Position numbers and translations under genes: made by a program. Of a stretch of 64,000 nt of DNA, positions 17,745 through 26,532 are shown one piece after another. The stretch is from the NCBI RefSeq assembly GCF_900111245.1, contig NZ_FOGO01000004.1, forward strand, positions 374,496-438,495, in the 5' to 3' direction. How positions within the stretch are numbered: position 1 is the first letter of the stretch; each line of letters begins with the position of its first letter. This DNA is from Streptomyces qinglanensis. GTDB taxonomy: Bacteria; Actinomycetota; Actinomycetes; Streptomycetales; Streptomycetaceae. Under the pieces are notes generated by a model. That model saw only the letters and a list, made by a program, of their open reading frames with translations. It had not been told where the DNA came from and did not search any database.

Positions 17745-19052
17745 TCAGGTGAGGGGGTGGGCGGTCGTGGCAGGGCGCGGGGGCCAGGCGCCGGGGGAGA
17801 GGATGCCGAGGACGTAGGCACGGGCGACGAGGGCGGGTCTGGTCGCCGCCCCCAAGAGACCGCGGAGTCGACTGAGGTGGTAGTCGATCGCCTGCCGGGA
17901 GAGCCTCAGCGAGGTGGCGATCTCGCTGTTCGTGCTGCCCTCCGCGAGGAGGGAGAGTATGCGGATCTGCGCGGCGGTGAGCGGGGGGTGGGCCTCGTGG
18001 GCGAGGCTCTGGTGGGTGACGACGGCCCACACGTGCGCGGCGCGGCCGGCGGACCGGCTCACGGTGGCCAGGTGCAGTTGCGCACGGCGTTGGCGCCCCT
18101 GGGAATCGACGAGCACGGCGGAGGTTTCCACGCGTCTGATGCGGCGGGATATCAGCCCCTCCCATGCGAGGCGCAGTTCGCGGAGGTCGGGTGTGGCGGC
18201 GAGCAGGGTGTGCGCACGGCGGCCGACGAGGTCGGACAGGCTTGTCCGGAACAGTTCGGCGGTGGCCGTACCCGCTTGTTCGATACGGCCGTTGACCGAG
18301 AGCAGCGCGCAGGGCAGCCCGCTGTGGTCGCGCAGCGCCCGCAGGTTCTCCTCGGCCTCCCGGCGCTGGTTCATGGCGCGGGCGTGCTCGGTGATGTCGA
18401 CGTAGATCCCGGCCACACATGTCTGGCCGTTCTCCTGGGCGGGGAAGCGGTGGCCGGCCGCCTGCCCTGTGCTGCCGTCCGAGCGGTGATAGCTCAAGTT
18501 GTGGCGGACCGGCTTGCCACGGCTGAGGATCTCCTGATCAAGGGCGCGGAACTGCGCGGCGTCGGAGGGGGAGTCCAAGTCCTCGATGTGGCTGCCGACC
18601 ACCTGTTCCGGTGTGGTGCCGTAGAGGTGCGCGTAGGAGTGGTTGGCCCATAGGTAGCACCCGGCGCGGTCGCGGATGAAGGCCGGGGCCGGGGCGAAGT
18701 CGGCGAACTCCGCGAAGGCGGCGTATTGGCGGCCGCCCGCGGGCTGTGCATCGGCCTCCACCGCGAGCCCGCGGGTGCAGTCCTGGCCCTGGCTCTCGGC
18801 CTGGGGTGATCTCACATCGAAGGTCCGGCCGTCGAACTGGACCCGACAGCGGCCGTCTTCCAAGGAGCGGCGCGGCGAGGACATCTCCTGGCGCAGGTGG
18901 TCGAGGAAGCGCTGCGCGGTGAGCAGGTCCGCGAAGGCGCCGCCGCCCCTCTCCAGGAGGTGCCACTGCTCGTCGACCTCCCACCAGAACACGGAGAGGC
19001 GCTCCAGCAGCGCTTTGAGACTGGAATTGTCCACGACGGCCTTCCCCTCCAT
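17745..19052 (-). CDS. PAS-domain LuxR-family transcriptional regulator
   Basis: 435 residues. The N-terminal 115 residues have no clear assignment. A PAS domain with a PAC-like extension is visible at about 120-230 (PAFIRDRAGCYLWANHSYAHLYG, VAGIYVDITEHARAM), a second PAS-like region at about 245-340 (LSVNGRIEQAGTATAELF), and a LuxR/GerE helix-turn-helix at about 358-415 (LTAAQIRILSLLAEGSTNSEIATSLRLSRQAIDYHLSRL). It is a sensory cytoplasmic activator or repressor. It is transcribed away from the ATP-grasp operon across a 380-bp gap that is less GC-rich than its surroundings, so control of that operon is the obvious guess. No operator could be singled out. Confidence 0.85.
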   Translation of the reverse strand: MEGKAVVDNSSLKALLERLSVFWWEVDEQWHLLERGGGAFADLLTAQRFLDHLRQEMSSPRRSLEDGRCRVQFDGRTFDVRSPQAESQGQDCTRGLAVEADAQPAGGRQYAAFAEFADFAPAPAFIRDRAGCYLWANHSYAHLYGTTPEQVVGSHIEDLDSPSDAAQFRALDQEILSRGKPVRHNLSYHRSDGSTGQAAGHRFPAQENGQTCVAGIYVDITEHARAMNQRREAEENLRALRDHSGLPCALLSVNGRIEQAGTATAELFRTSLSDLVGRRAHTLLAATPDLRELRLAWEGLISRRIRRVETSAVLVDSQGRQRRAQLHLATVSRSAGRAAHVWAVVTHQSLAHEAHPPLTAAQIRILSLLAEGSTNSEIATSLRLSRQAIDYHLSRLRGLLGAATRPALVARAYVLGILSPGAWPPRPATTAHPLT

Positions 19053-19432
19053 GTTCCCACCGACCGGCTGGAGGCGACACCGCGATGTCTATCCCGTGCG
19101 GGTCCCGCTCATGCCCGGTTCTCGGCCATCTGCGAGTTGTGACCGCATCCCCGGTGAGGCGCGCCAAATGTGATCACGGATCTTCATCTTCACTCAACGA
19201 TGTCTGCGACTTTGGCATTTGCCTGATCGCTGCGTGCCTCCTGCGGCACTTCCGGGTCCCACAGTCTGATTCCCTTGAGTGTGTTGCCAGTTACCCGTCG
19301 TGATCTAAGCGGGTTGCGTCACCCGTGTGTCCCGGTCGGAGACGGAGAGCGGGACAGCGCAGGCGACCAGGCGGCGGGGCCGAGCCACCGCTCGATACCC
19401 CGGACAGGACAAGCGATGGGAGACGAACTTCA

Positions 19433-20866
19433 GTGGGCACAGTGCTGTTGGTGCATGCCAAGGGTGGTCCGCCGCTCGGCCACGTCCTGTCCCGGGCGGC
19501 CTCGAGAGCGCAAGTGCACGTGTTGGCGCTCAGTGCGATTCCCGCGACTGTCGCCGCTTCCGCCGAGAACCTGTGCACCTCGGTCGTGACGCCCTCCGAG
19601 GCGGAGCGCTTGGACCTGGTCTCGCTGATCACCTCGCGGGCCGAGGCCGTGGGCGCCGACGCGGTGCTCACCTTCTCCGAGTATGCGGTCGTAGCGGTCG
19701 CCGAGGCATGCGAGGTGCTCGGCCTCGCCGGGGCCGGAGGCGCCGCCGCGTTGGCCCGCGACAAGCGGATGATGCGGCGCACCTGGCAGCGCAGTGGCTT
19801 GCCGCAGCCTGAGTTCCGCCCGGTCGCCACGCAGGCGGAACTTCACGAGGCCGTCGCCGACCTGCCCGCCCCCATGCTGCTGAAGGCGGCCTGGAGCGCG
19901 GGCTCCACCGCCCACCAGATCATCGGCTCCCCGCAGGAGGCCGACGCGGCCTGGCGGCGCTCGCGCGAGGTGATGTCCGAATCCGCCCAGTCGGGCTTCG
20001 CCGAACTCCATGTGGCCGAGGCGGAGGCGCATTTCGTGGTCGAGGAGATCGTGACGGGCACCACGGCGCAGTGGTTCGACGAGCCCGATTGGGGCGACTA
20101 CGTCAGCGTCGAGGGGGTGGTGGCCGAGGGCGTCTTCCACCCGGTCTGTGTCAGCGGCCGGATGCCCACGGTGGAGCCGTTCACCGAGCGTGCCACTATC
20201 ACTCCCGCGCTCCTTCCCGCAGACCTCCAGGACCGCGTGGTGGCCCTCGCCCGAAGCGCTGTCGACGCTCTCGGCCTGCGCGATTGCGGCACCCACACCG
20301 AGATCAAACTCGGGGCCGGCGGGCGCATGTGGCTGATCGAGACGGCCGCCCGGCTCGGCGGTGCGATGACCGTGCCGCAGATCGAGGAGGTCTTCCGGCT
20401 CGACCTCGTCGGCATGCTCGTCGACCACCTCCTGGGTCGCCCGGTCTCCTGGCCCGAGCGGGCCCTCGGCCCCGAGCAGGCGCGGGGCGCAGCAGGCTCC
20501 CTCGTCGTCCTCGCGGTGGACGGCCACGGTGCGGCGTGGCGGGACCGCAGGGTCTGGGACTTTCCCGCGGTGCAGCATGCCGTCGCACTGAGTGAGGGCA
20601 GCAACCTCTCGGTCGTCCCGGACAGTTCGCTGCCCGACGGCAGCATCGTGCCGGTCTACGATCCCGTCGGCGGAGCCAACACGATGGCGGCCCTGTGCCT
20701 GCTCTCCGCTGACGACGCGCGCACCGTGCTCCGCGATTTCACGGCCCTGGTGGACGCCCTGCCCGCCGTGCTGCCGCCGCCCGTCGTGCCCGCCGTGCCG
20801 CAGTCCGCGCCCGCCGCCGGCTCCCGGACCCGTCCGGCCGCGGAGCCCGAGGGAGTCCCCGCATGA
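19433..20866 (+). CDS. ATP-grasp domain ligase
   Basis: 477 residues from GTG at 19433, with GGGAGA 12 bases upstream; earlier in-frame starts lack a ribosome site. The fold reads as a BL00027/carbamoyl-phosphate-type ATP-grasp enzyme: TVLLVHAKGGPP Rossmann-like N-terminus, DKRMMRRTWQRSGLPQPEF, PMLLKAAWSAGS (ATP-binding lysine), HFVVEEIVTG, and the metal site TEIKLGAGGRMWLIETAARLGGAM, where Glu and Asn/Ala positions vary. Such enzymes join a carboxylate to an amine or thiol through an acyl-phosphate. The last 45 residues are Pro/Ala-rich. The stop overlaps the next gene (ATGA). With a dikinase-like protein and an exporter, a small amino-acid-derived metabolite is likely. Confidence 0.8.
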   Translation: MGTVLLVHAKGGPPLGHVLSRAASRAQVHVLALSAIPATVAASAENLCTSVVTPSEAERLDLVSLITSRAEAVGADAVLTFSEYAVVAVAEACEVLGLAGAGGAAALARDKRMMRRTWQRSGLPQPEFRPVATQAELHEAVADLPAPMLLKAAWSAGSTAHQIIGSPQEADAAWRRSREVMSESAQSGFAELHVAEAEAHFVVEEIVTGTTAQWFDEPDWGDYVSVEGVVAEGVFHPVCVSGRMPTVEPFTERATITPALLPADLQDRVVALARSAVDALGLRDCGTHTEIKLGAGGRMWLIETAARLGGAMTVPQIEEVFRLDLVGMLVDHLLGRPVSWPERALGPEQARGAAGSLVVLAVDGHGAAWRDRRVWDFPAVQHAVALSEGSNLSVVPDSSLPDGSIVPVYDPVGGANTMAALCLLSADDARTVLRDFTALVDALPAVLPPPVVPAVPQSAPAAGSRTRPAAEPEGVPA

Positions 20867-22884
20867 GCGGCCGCGTTGCCGACCAGCTCGGAACCGGCGC
20901 CCCGGAACCCGCGACCGATCGCACAGTTGTCGGCGAGAATCTCTCGCTGCCGCTGTTCCGCACGCTTTCCGGGGTCCTTTCCGGCCACCCGTACCTCAAG
21001 GTCGTCGTCGACCGGGCCGAGGGCACCTGGCATCTGCTCGACACGGCCGTGCATCCCTTCCACGTCAACTACATCGCGACCCAAGTGCTCGGCATGGATC
21101 TCGCCGAACTCGACGCCACACTCGACGAGTTCAACGCATCCGTCTACATGGACCCCGAGCGACGCTTCCTGCTCGGGGTGCTGTCCCTGCACACCGGCGA
21201 GGACCCGGAGGGTCGTGAGCGCACCTTCCTCGTGCTGGAGACGACCGAGGCCGACACCATGCACGGGGGGTTGCTGGAGTTCTTCTTCACCTTCGTCCGT
21301 GAGCGCGTCGACGGCAGGCTGCCGCTCCTGCTCAAGCCTGCCAATCACGGCCAGGAGGAGGAGCTGGCCGCAGTCAGCGAGCAGCGGGTGCCGCGCATCC
21401 TCAGTCACGAACTCTTCGGCACCAGGACCCGGACCCCGCTCAACCCCGGGGAGGCCACCGGCAGGTTGCGCTGTTTCCGGAGCGTGGAGGAGTACGAGGC
21501 GGCGGTCGACGGGCTCGGCTGGTCGGACATCGTCGCCATGCCCTCCCTGCCGGACAACGTCGAGCGGGTGGCCGGGCTCATCAACACCGAGCCCATCACC
21601 CCGCTGTCCCACACCAACGTTCTCGCCTCCGGATGGGACATCCCCAACGCGATCCTCCGCGATCTGGAACAGCTCGTCGAGAAGGACGGCCTGGACGGCG
21701 CCTGGGTCCGCTACCGGGTTCGCGAGGACGAGATCACCCTGGAGCGGCTGGATCAGGCCCCCGAGCTGCGGGCCCCGGCCTGGCATCAACAGCGCATCCG
21801 GCTGGAACCCCCGCTCCTCGAGGACGCGCCCGTACTCTCCCTGTACCGGCTGCGCAGCGCTGACCGGGACCGCTACGGCACCAAGGCGGCCAACCTCGGA
21901 GAGCTGCATCAGGTACTCGACAGCCGCACGGCCGATCTCACCGGGTTCTACGGTCGCCCCCGCCCACCACGGGAGGACCTGTACGGCCACCTCGCGGCCA
22001 GGCTCGGCCTGCGCACGCCCTCCGCTGCGGAACTCCGCGCGGCTGCGGCGTCCTTCGTGGCCGACACGGTCGAGGCCCCCGAGGGCATCGCCTTGCCGTT
22101 CTCCCTCCAGCACCGCTTCCTCACCTCTTCTCCGGCGCTCCAACAAGGCATCGGCAAGCTGAAGATGGCGCTCGAACTCGACGCCACCGACGTGCTCGAC
22201 TCGCTCTGCCTGCATGTCCAGCACCTGATCAGGCACACCCCGATACCCGAGTCCGTCGCCAGGGAGATCACCTGCGTCCTCCCCGCCCCGCTTGCCGCGC
22301 GCGGCCGCCTCGTGGTGCGCTCTTCCTCCAACGCCGAGGACCTTCCGGGCTTCTCCGCGGCCGGCCTCTACGACTCCGTCACCACCGTCCGCGGCACCGA
22401 GGAACTCCTCGACGCCGTGCGCCGCGTCTGGGCCTCCCTGCTCTCGCCGCGCAGCGTGCGGCTGCGCCACCAGGCGGGCATCTCCCTGGACGACACGTAC
22501 ATGGGCGTGATCATCCAGGTGTATGTCCCCGCTGCGCTCGGCGGTGTCCTTGTGACCTGCAACCCGACCCGACGCCAGGACTTTCGCAACGTCTATCTCA
22601 ACTGCTCGCCGGGTTCGCCCGAACAGGTCGTGGAGGGAGCCGTCCTGCCGCAGCAGTACTGCTACAACACCGTCGAGGGGGGCGGCCGAACCGTCGACCT
22701 CGGTTCCTGGAGCGAGGGGCTGTCCGCCGGTACGCGCGCCCGACTTGCGGACCTGTCGCTGACCGGGCGGCTGCTGCAGTCCCACTTCAGCGCACCCGAG
22801 GTGGACGCCCCCCTGGACATCGAGTGGCTGCTGACCGACCAGGATGACTTCCGCCTGGTCCAGATCCGCCCCTACGCGCTGTGA
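20863..22884 (+). CDS. PEP/pyruvate-binding domain dikinase-like protein
   Basis: 673 residues. The C-terminal part is a PPDK/PEP-synthase-type ATP-binding domain: YGTKAANLGELHQVL, APEGIALPFSLQHRF, LVVRSSSNAEDLPGFSAAGLYDSV, VWASLLSPRSVRLRHQAGI, MGVIIQVYV and DIEWLLTDQDDFRLVQIRPYAL. Upstream at about residues 225-265 is NTEPITPLSHTNVLASGWDIPNA, which fits the swivelling phosphohistidine segment (TPLSH), with the histidine domain before the nucleotide-binding domain as in glucan water dikinases. The N-terminal 220 residues are unassigned. It could phosphorylate a pathway intermediate using ATP through phosphohistidine. The PEP-specific C-terminal barrel is absent. Confidence 0.8.
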   Translation: MSGRVADQLGTGAPEPATDRTVVGENLSLPLFRTLSGVLSGHPYLKVVVDRAEGTWHLLDTAVHPFHVNYIATQVLGMDLAELDATLDEFNASVYMDPERRFLLGVLSLHTGEDPEGRERTFLVLETTEADTMHGGLLEFFFTFVRERVDGRLPLLLKPANHGQEEELAAVSEQRVPRILSHELFGTRTRTPLNPGEATGRLRCFRSVEEYEAAVDGLGWSDIVAMPSLPDNVERVAGLINTEPITPLSHTNVLASGWDIPNAILRDLEQLVEKDGLDGAWVRYRVREDEITLERLDQAPELRAPAWHQQRIRLEPPLLEDAPVLSLYRLRSADRDRYGTKAANLGELHQVLDSRTADLTGFYGRPRPPREDLYGHLAARLGLRTPSAAELRAAAASFVADTVEAPEGIALPFSLQHRFLTSSPALQQGIGKLKMALELDATDVLDSLCLHVQHLIRHTPIPESVAREITCVLPAPLAARGRLVVRSSSNAEDLPGFSAAGLYDSVTTVRGTEELLDAVRRVWASLLSPRSVRLRHQAGISLDDTYMGVIIQVYVPAALGGVLVTCNPTRRQDFRNVYLNCSPGSPEQVVEGAVLPQQYCYNTVEGGGRTVDLGSWSEGLSAGTRARLADLSLTGRLLQSHFSAPEVDAPLDIEWLLTDQDDFRLVQIRPYAL

Positions 22885-24350
22885 GCGCCCGCCTCCAGCG
22901 CTCGCGCTCCGCCGCGCGGCCTGCGGCCACCCCTCTGACCGGCGCCGCCCGCCGCATCATCCGGCTCAACTACGGCTTCCAACTGCTGTTCAACCTGCTG
23001 TGGTGGATGCCGGTGTTCTACGCCTACCAGAAGGACGCCGGCCTCTCCGACGGGCAGATCTTCGGTATCCAGAGTATCTACTATGTGGCCTTCTGCCTCT
23101 TCGAGATCCCGACCGGGCTGATCGCCGACCGTGTCGGCGCCCGCAACTGCCTGCGCGCCGGCGCCCTTGTGATGACGGCGGCGAATCTCGCTCCGGTGTT
23201 CAGCGCCTCGTACACCGGCTTCCTCGTCCACTTCCTCGCGATCGCCGCGGGTCGCTCCCTCACCTCGGGAGCGGCCAGCGCCTACCTGTACGACGGGCTG
23301 CGTGCCGAGCGATGCGACAAGCACTACCTGAAGGCGGAGGGCACGGCCCGGGCACTCGGACTCGCTGCGAAAGTTCTGTGCTGGCCACTGGTCGGGCCGC
23401 TGATGGCCCTCGCTCACCCTGCTCCGTACGTCCTGAGCGCCGTGAGCGCGGCGGGCTCCCTGGCTTGCGCCCTGGCCCTGCCCCGGTTGGCCGTCCCCGG
23501 CGGGGCGGGCGGCACGGCATCATCGGGCCGAACGAGGAAGGAGTCCGGGGCTGCGGGGGGTGGCCGCGGGCGCGGTATCTCGCTGGGCGACGCGAAGGCC
23601 GCACTGCGCTGCATCGCCTCGTCGCCATGGCTGGCACTGGTGATGGTGCAGGGCGTGGCCGTGTTCACGCTGTCCCGGATCTGCCAGGTCAACCTCTTCC
23701 AGCCGATCCTGCTCGACCACGGCATCGGTGAGTCGTCGCACGGTGGGGTGCTCGCTGCCATGACGGTGGCGGAGGCCGTCGGCTCGGCGCGCCCCCAGTG
23801 GCTCGGTTCTCGCCTGAGACCGGTGGCCTGGGTCTCCGTCCTCAGCCTCGTCCTCGCGGGCACCCTGGCGGGCATCACCCTCGGCGGACCCTGGACGGTC
23901 GTCGCCCTGCTCTGCCTGTTCGCCGCTGCCACTGGCTTCGCCTACCCGATCCAGCGCAAGCTGGTCAACGACGCCGTGCCCGCCCACGCCCCGCGGGCGA
24001 CGCTCTTGTCCGCCGAGTCGATCGTGGACCGCGCAGTGTGCGCACTGGCGGCCGTCGCGGTGGGTGCCTACCTCTCCGCCGGACGCCTGGACGCCCTGCT
24101 CTGGCACAGCGCCCTGGCGACCGCTGTACTTCTCGGCGCCTTCCAACTCGTCCTGCGCAGCGGGGTGCTGCGGCGCGTTCCCGACGGGACGGGCAACGGG
24201 AACGCCACCGAGGAGACGGCCGACCGCCCCCTCCCGGGCGCGACGGCGGACACGGGTGCTCGGCCGGCGGCGTCCGGCGCACCTGGGAGGCCAGGCGCGG
24301 GCGGGGCAGAACACCCGACAGCGGACGCACCCCCCGAGGCCGGAGCGTAG
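22881..24350 (+). CDS. Major facilitator superfamily transporter
   Basis: 489 residues, GTG overlapping the dikinase stop (GTGA). About twelve hydrophobic helices are visible. The motif-A-like loop between helices 2 and 3 reads EIPTGLIADRVGARNCL, and LNYGFQLLFNLLWWMPVFYAYQKDAGLSDGQIFGIQSIYYVAF is the N-terminal helix pair typical of MFS members that also carry FEIPTG. The C-terminal 65 residues (after LVLRSGVL) are hydrophilic and low in complexity. As third gene of a coupled operon it likely exports the product made by the ATP-grasp and dikinase-like enzymes. Confidence 0.88.
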   Translation: MSARLQRSRSAARPAATPLTGAARRIIRLNYGFQLLFNLLWWMPVFYAYQKDAGLSDGQIFGIQSIYYVAFCLFEIPTGLIADRVGARNCLRAGALVMTAANLAPVFSASYTGFLVHFLAIAAGRSLTSGAASAYLYDGLRAERCDKHYLKAEGTARALGLAAKVLCWPLVGPLMALAHPAPYVLSAVSAAGSLACALALPRLAVPGGAGGTASSGRTRKESGAAGGGRGRGISLGDAKAALRCIASSPWLALVMVQGVAVFTLSRICQVNLFQPILLDHGIGESSHGGVLAAMTVAEAVGSARPQWLGSRLRPVAWVSVLSLVLAGTLAGITLGGPWTVVALLCLFAAATGFAYPIQRKLVNDAVPAHAPRATLLSAESIVDRAVCALAAVAVGAYLSAGRLDALLWHSALATAVLLGAFQLVLRSGVLRRVPDGTGNGNATEETADRPLPGATADTGARPAASGAPGRPGAGGAEHPTADAPPEAGA

Positions 24351-24358
24351 GAGGTCAC

Positions 24359-24478
24359 ATGTCCACCCCCTCCCCGGCACATGGAGCCGCAGAGGCGCTT
24401 GCACGCGCCCGCCGTGCCGCGGCTCTCGGGCGTCAGGAGCCGTGCTTCAGGCGTTCGATGACCCGGGCCGGGAGGTAG
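24359..24478 (+). pseudogene. Truncated start of a fourth operon gene
   Basis: An excellent ribosome site (TAGGAGGTCAC) directly after the MFS stop precedes an ATG whose frame reads MSTPSPAHGAAEALARARR and ends after 39 codons. The first 24 or so codons have normal actinomycete codon bias; after about 24430 the frame runs antisense into the 3' end of the phosphatase-like gene. This looks like a gene beheaded by a rearrangement that brought in 24433-25065. The peptide is too short to assign. Alternatively it is a genuine short peptide gene. Confidence 0.4.
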
Positions 24479-25065
24479 GTGGGGCGGGAAGGCTGACCGA
24501 CCTGGTAGGCCACGTAGCAGAGCGAGGCGGCGACAGTGGTCTCCTCGGCGGTCTCGGCCTCGTAGACGAGGCGGCAGCCGTTCGCGTCGGCCCTGGCACG
24601 CTCCCAGAGAGCGGGTGCGGGCTTGCGCTCAGCCTCGGTGCGCGGAGTGCGGATCCGGTCGCCGAAGTCCTCCCAGGCGAAGGGGGCGGAGCCCTTCCAG
24701 GCCCTGTCGACCTCCTTCTTCAAGGCGGCAGCACGCTCGGCATCCGTCTCACCCCAGGAGGCCGGGACGTTGGTGATCAGCCCGACCTCGATGTTCCGCT
24801 TCCGCAACTCGCGCAGATACGCGGCCGCGCCGGGCATATAGCTGATGCTGGAGTCCTCGGCCGTGTGCACCAGGGTCTCGCCCAAATCGAAGTAGACGAT
24901 GACGCAGCCGCGCGCGGCGTCCGCCCGCGCCCCGGCCGGAGCGTCATGCGACACCTCCACGGGCACGGCCGCGTTCGCCGCAGTACCCGGCGCGGCCCAC
25001 GCCAGTACGGCCGCTGAGAACGCGAGGCTCGTGCGGAAGAAGCCGCGGAATGCGGATCTTGTCAT
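24433..25065 (-). CDS. Secreted HAD-superfamily phosphatase-like protein
   Basis: 210 residues with a signal peptide (RGFFRTSLAFSAAVLAWAAPGTAANA). Motif I of the haloacid dehalogenase fold is VIVYFDLGETLVHT, with the nucleophile Asp; the usual second Asp is replaced by Gly-Glu. Motif II is VGLITNVP, a motif-III lysine may be in RKPAPALWERA, and the motif IV acidic pair is weak (VYEAETAEETTVAA, Glu instead of Asp-Asp). Activity may therefore be altered. It is convergent with the preceding operon and abuts its broken fourth gene. Confidence 0.75.
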   Translation of the reverse strand: MTRSAFRGFFRTSLAFSAAVLAWAAPGTAANAAVPVEVSHDAPAGARADAARGCVIVYFDLGETLVHTAEDSSISYMPGAAAYLRELRKRNIEVGLITNVPASWGETDAERAAALKKEVDRAWKGSAPFAWEDFGDRIRTPRTEAERKPAPALWERARADANGCRLVYEAETAEETTVAASLCYVAYQVGQPSRPTYLPARVIERLKHGS

Positions 25066-25229
25066 GGTGGTCGGCGCCCTTCTCCTCGACGCATCTCATG
25101 GATGCACATGTCCGGTGCGTGACACGCGGCCGGTCCAACGGGGCCCCCGCGTGCCCGGAAGAACGTTCCCTCTCCCGCCGTTCCCTCCCGCCATACCCCT
25201 GAACAGCGCACACCACTCGGCCCCCGCCT

Positions 25230-25315
25230 GAGCTGTTGAAGAAGGAGGTGTGGCCGCAGGTAAAACAGCCGCGGCGGCGTCCGGGGCCTGGATCCTCTTC
25301 GAGGACGAGACCCGC
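25230..25315 (+). mobile_element. IS630-type transposase scrap
   Basis: Two frames joined by one indel read KKEVWPQVK and then AAAASGAWILFEDET, which together resemble the WPxVK...GAWIxFEDE core of IS630 transposases, including the first catalytic aspartate-rich strand. Nothing before or after matches. The longer frame from GTG 25250 to 25648 (132 codons) continues into sequence antisense to the next membrane-protein gene, and I do not regard it as a real gene. This marks a recombination scar between the phosphatase gene and the CHAT module. Confidence 0.4.
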
Positions 25316-25572
25316 GCCCATCACGAGGTCGTGGCCACCATCCTCGGCAGCGACCTGCTCACCACACTGGCCGACATCTGGCAGGCCGCCCACCGAACAA
25401 TCGACACCGATGGCGGCGCCATGCTCGACCACGCGCGCGCCTGGTGCAAAGCCCGCGGACAGGACCCGAGCCGACCCGCGACGAAACTCGGCACAGACCC
25501 TGGTTCCTTGACGATCGCGACTCCGCTCACGATCCTCGGTGCGCCTGTGACGCCGTCGGCCGTCACGATGTA

Positions 25573-26532
25573 CTACGGCCCGGGCGACGGGAATTCGGCC
25601 GGCTGGACAAAGGCCGGCTCTGGGCTCCGGGTGGATGTGTGCAGATAGGTGGTCAGGCGCGTCCCCTCGGTCCGCTCGTCGCGTGGATTGGTGGGCAGGG
25701 GCCAGTGGGCCGCCTGGTAGAGAAGCCGGCGGTGAACGTCGAAGCAGGACTCGACGACATCGCCGAGGGCGGATGCAGCCGGGAGCATCCTCGCGTAAGC
25801 CGCGGCTGCTACCAGCAGCCCTACGGGGAGAGCCCACCAGGACCACACGGTCCATACAGTGAACAGGACACCACAGATGAACACCTGGACGGTCAGCAGC
25901 ATCGAGGCGTAAGCGGCTGTGGTCTGCTGCCGTGCGGTCTCCGGCAGCAGCAGCCACAGCCTCGGCCAGCACACGATTGGGTCGAGTCCGTAGCGGGCAC
26001 GTATGCGGGACTCCGACGCACGCAGGCTGTTCCCCAACCGGGTCGGCATCCGTTGGACGCGCTGAGCCGGTATGCGGCGGTGACGGCGCTCAAGGCGTGC
26101 CCGTTCCGCCAGCTCGTCCGCGGTGAGTTCCGGGAGTGACCTGGCTGCGAGCTGCCGCAGGCGCAACGTTTGTACGTCGGAGCGGCGTGACAACCGGGCC
26201 CGCAGTCTGTTGGCCAGGGGGGTGAAGGGCGCGGGCCAGTAACCCTCGAGAGCGCGCAGGACTGGAAAGACGAGCTGCTGCAGGGCCAAGCCGGAGAGGA
26301 CGATCAAGGTAAGGGGCGCCACCACGTAGATTCCCTGCACGATCGCCGGCTGTCCCTGAAGCTCACGCCCGAACGCGAGAACTCTGGACGTCCAGCCATC
26401 GTCCCGCGCCCCGGAGCGTGCCAGCCAGGCGAGCAGTCCGCCGACCCAGAACGCGAACGTGGGCGAGAAGAGCGCGGCGACCCAGCGTTCGGCCAGTCGT
26501 CCGCCCACCCCTCGCCAGAAGTCCCCGATCAC
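25573..26532 (-). CDS. Integral membrane protein of the CHAT module
   Basis: 319 residues, GTG start overlapping the zinc-ribbon stop (GTGA), so it is translated with that protein. There are about four to five membrane segments: FAFWVGGLLAWLA, IYVVAPLTLIVLSGLALQQLVF, then after a 90-residue basic cytoplasmic stretch ASMLLTVQVFICGVLFTVW and ALPVGLLVAAAAYARML. The middle part (RLRQLAARSLPELTADELAERARLERRHRRIP) is charged and helical. I do not recognise a family. Its position beside a TPR-CHAT protein suggests a membrane effector or anchor in a conflict system; this is inference only. Confidence 0.75.
   Translation of the reverse strand: MIGDFWRGVGGRLAERWVAALFSPTFAFWVGGLLAWLARSGARDDGWTSRVLAFGRELQGQPAIVQGIYVVAPLTLIVLSGLALQQLVFPVLRALEGYWPAPFTPLANRLRARLSRRSDVQTLRLRQLAARSLPELTADELAERARLERRHRRIPAQRVQRMPTRLGNSLRASESRIRARYGLDPIVCWPRLWLLLPETARQQTTAAYASMLLTVQVFICGVLFTVWTVWSWWALPVGLLVAAAAYARMLPAASALGDVVESCFDVHRRLLYQAAHWPLPTNPRDERTEGTRLTTYLHTSTRSPEPAFVQPAEFPSPGP

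Noticed and set aside
19053..19432. GTGATCAC palindrome (19170-19177) as operator for the PAS-LuxR protein
   Set aside because: Eight bases with no second copy are too little to separate from chance.
24384..24425. GAGCCGC/GCGGCTC inverted repeat as a terminator of the MFS operon
   Set aside because: The loop is 28 bases and no strong short stem is present; better explained by the truncated gene.
25250..25648. 132-codon plus-strand reading frame as a gene
   Set aside because: Only its first part resembles an IS630 transposase, and the end is antisense to the membrane-protein gene.
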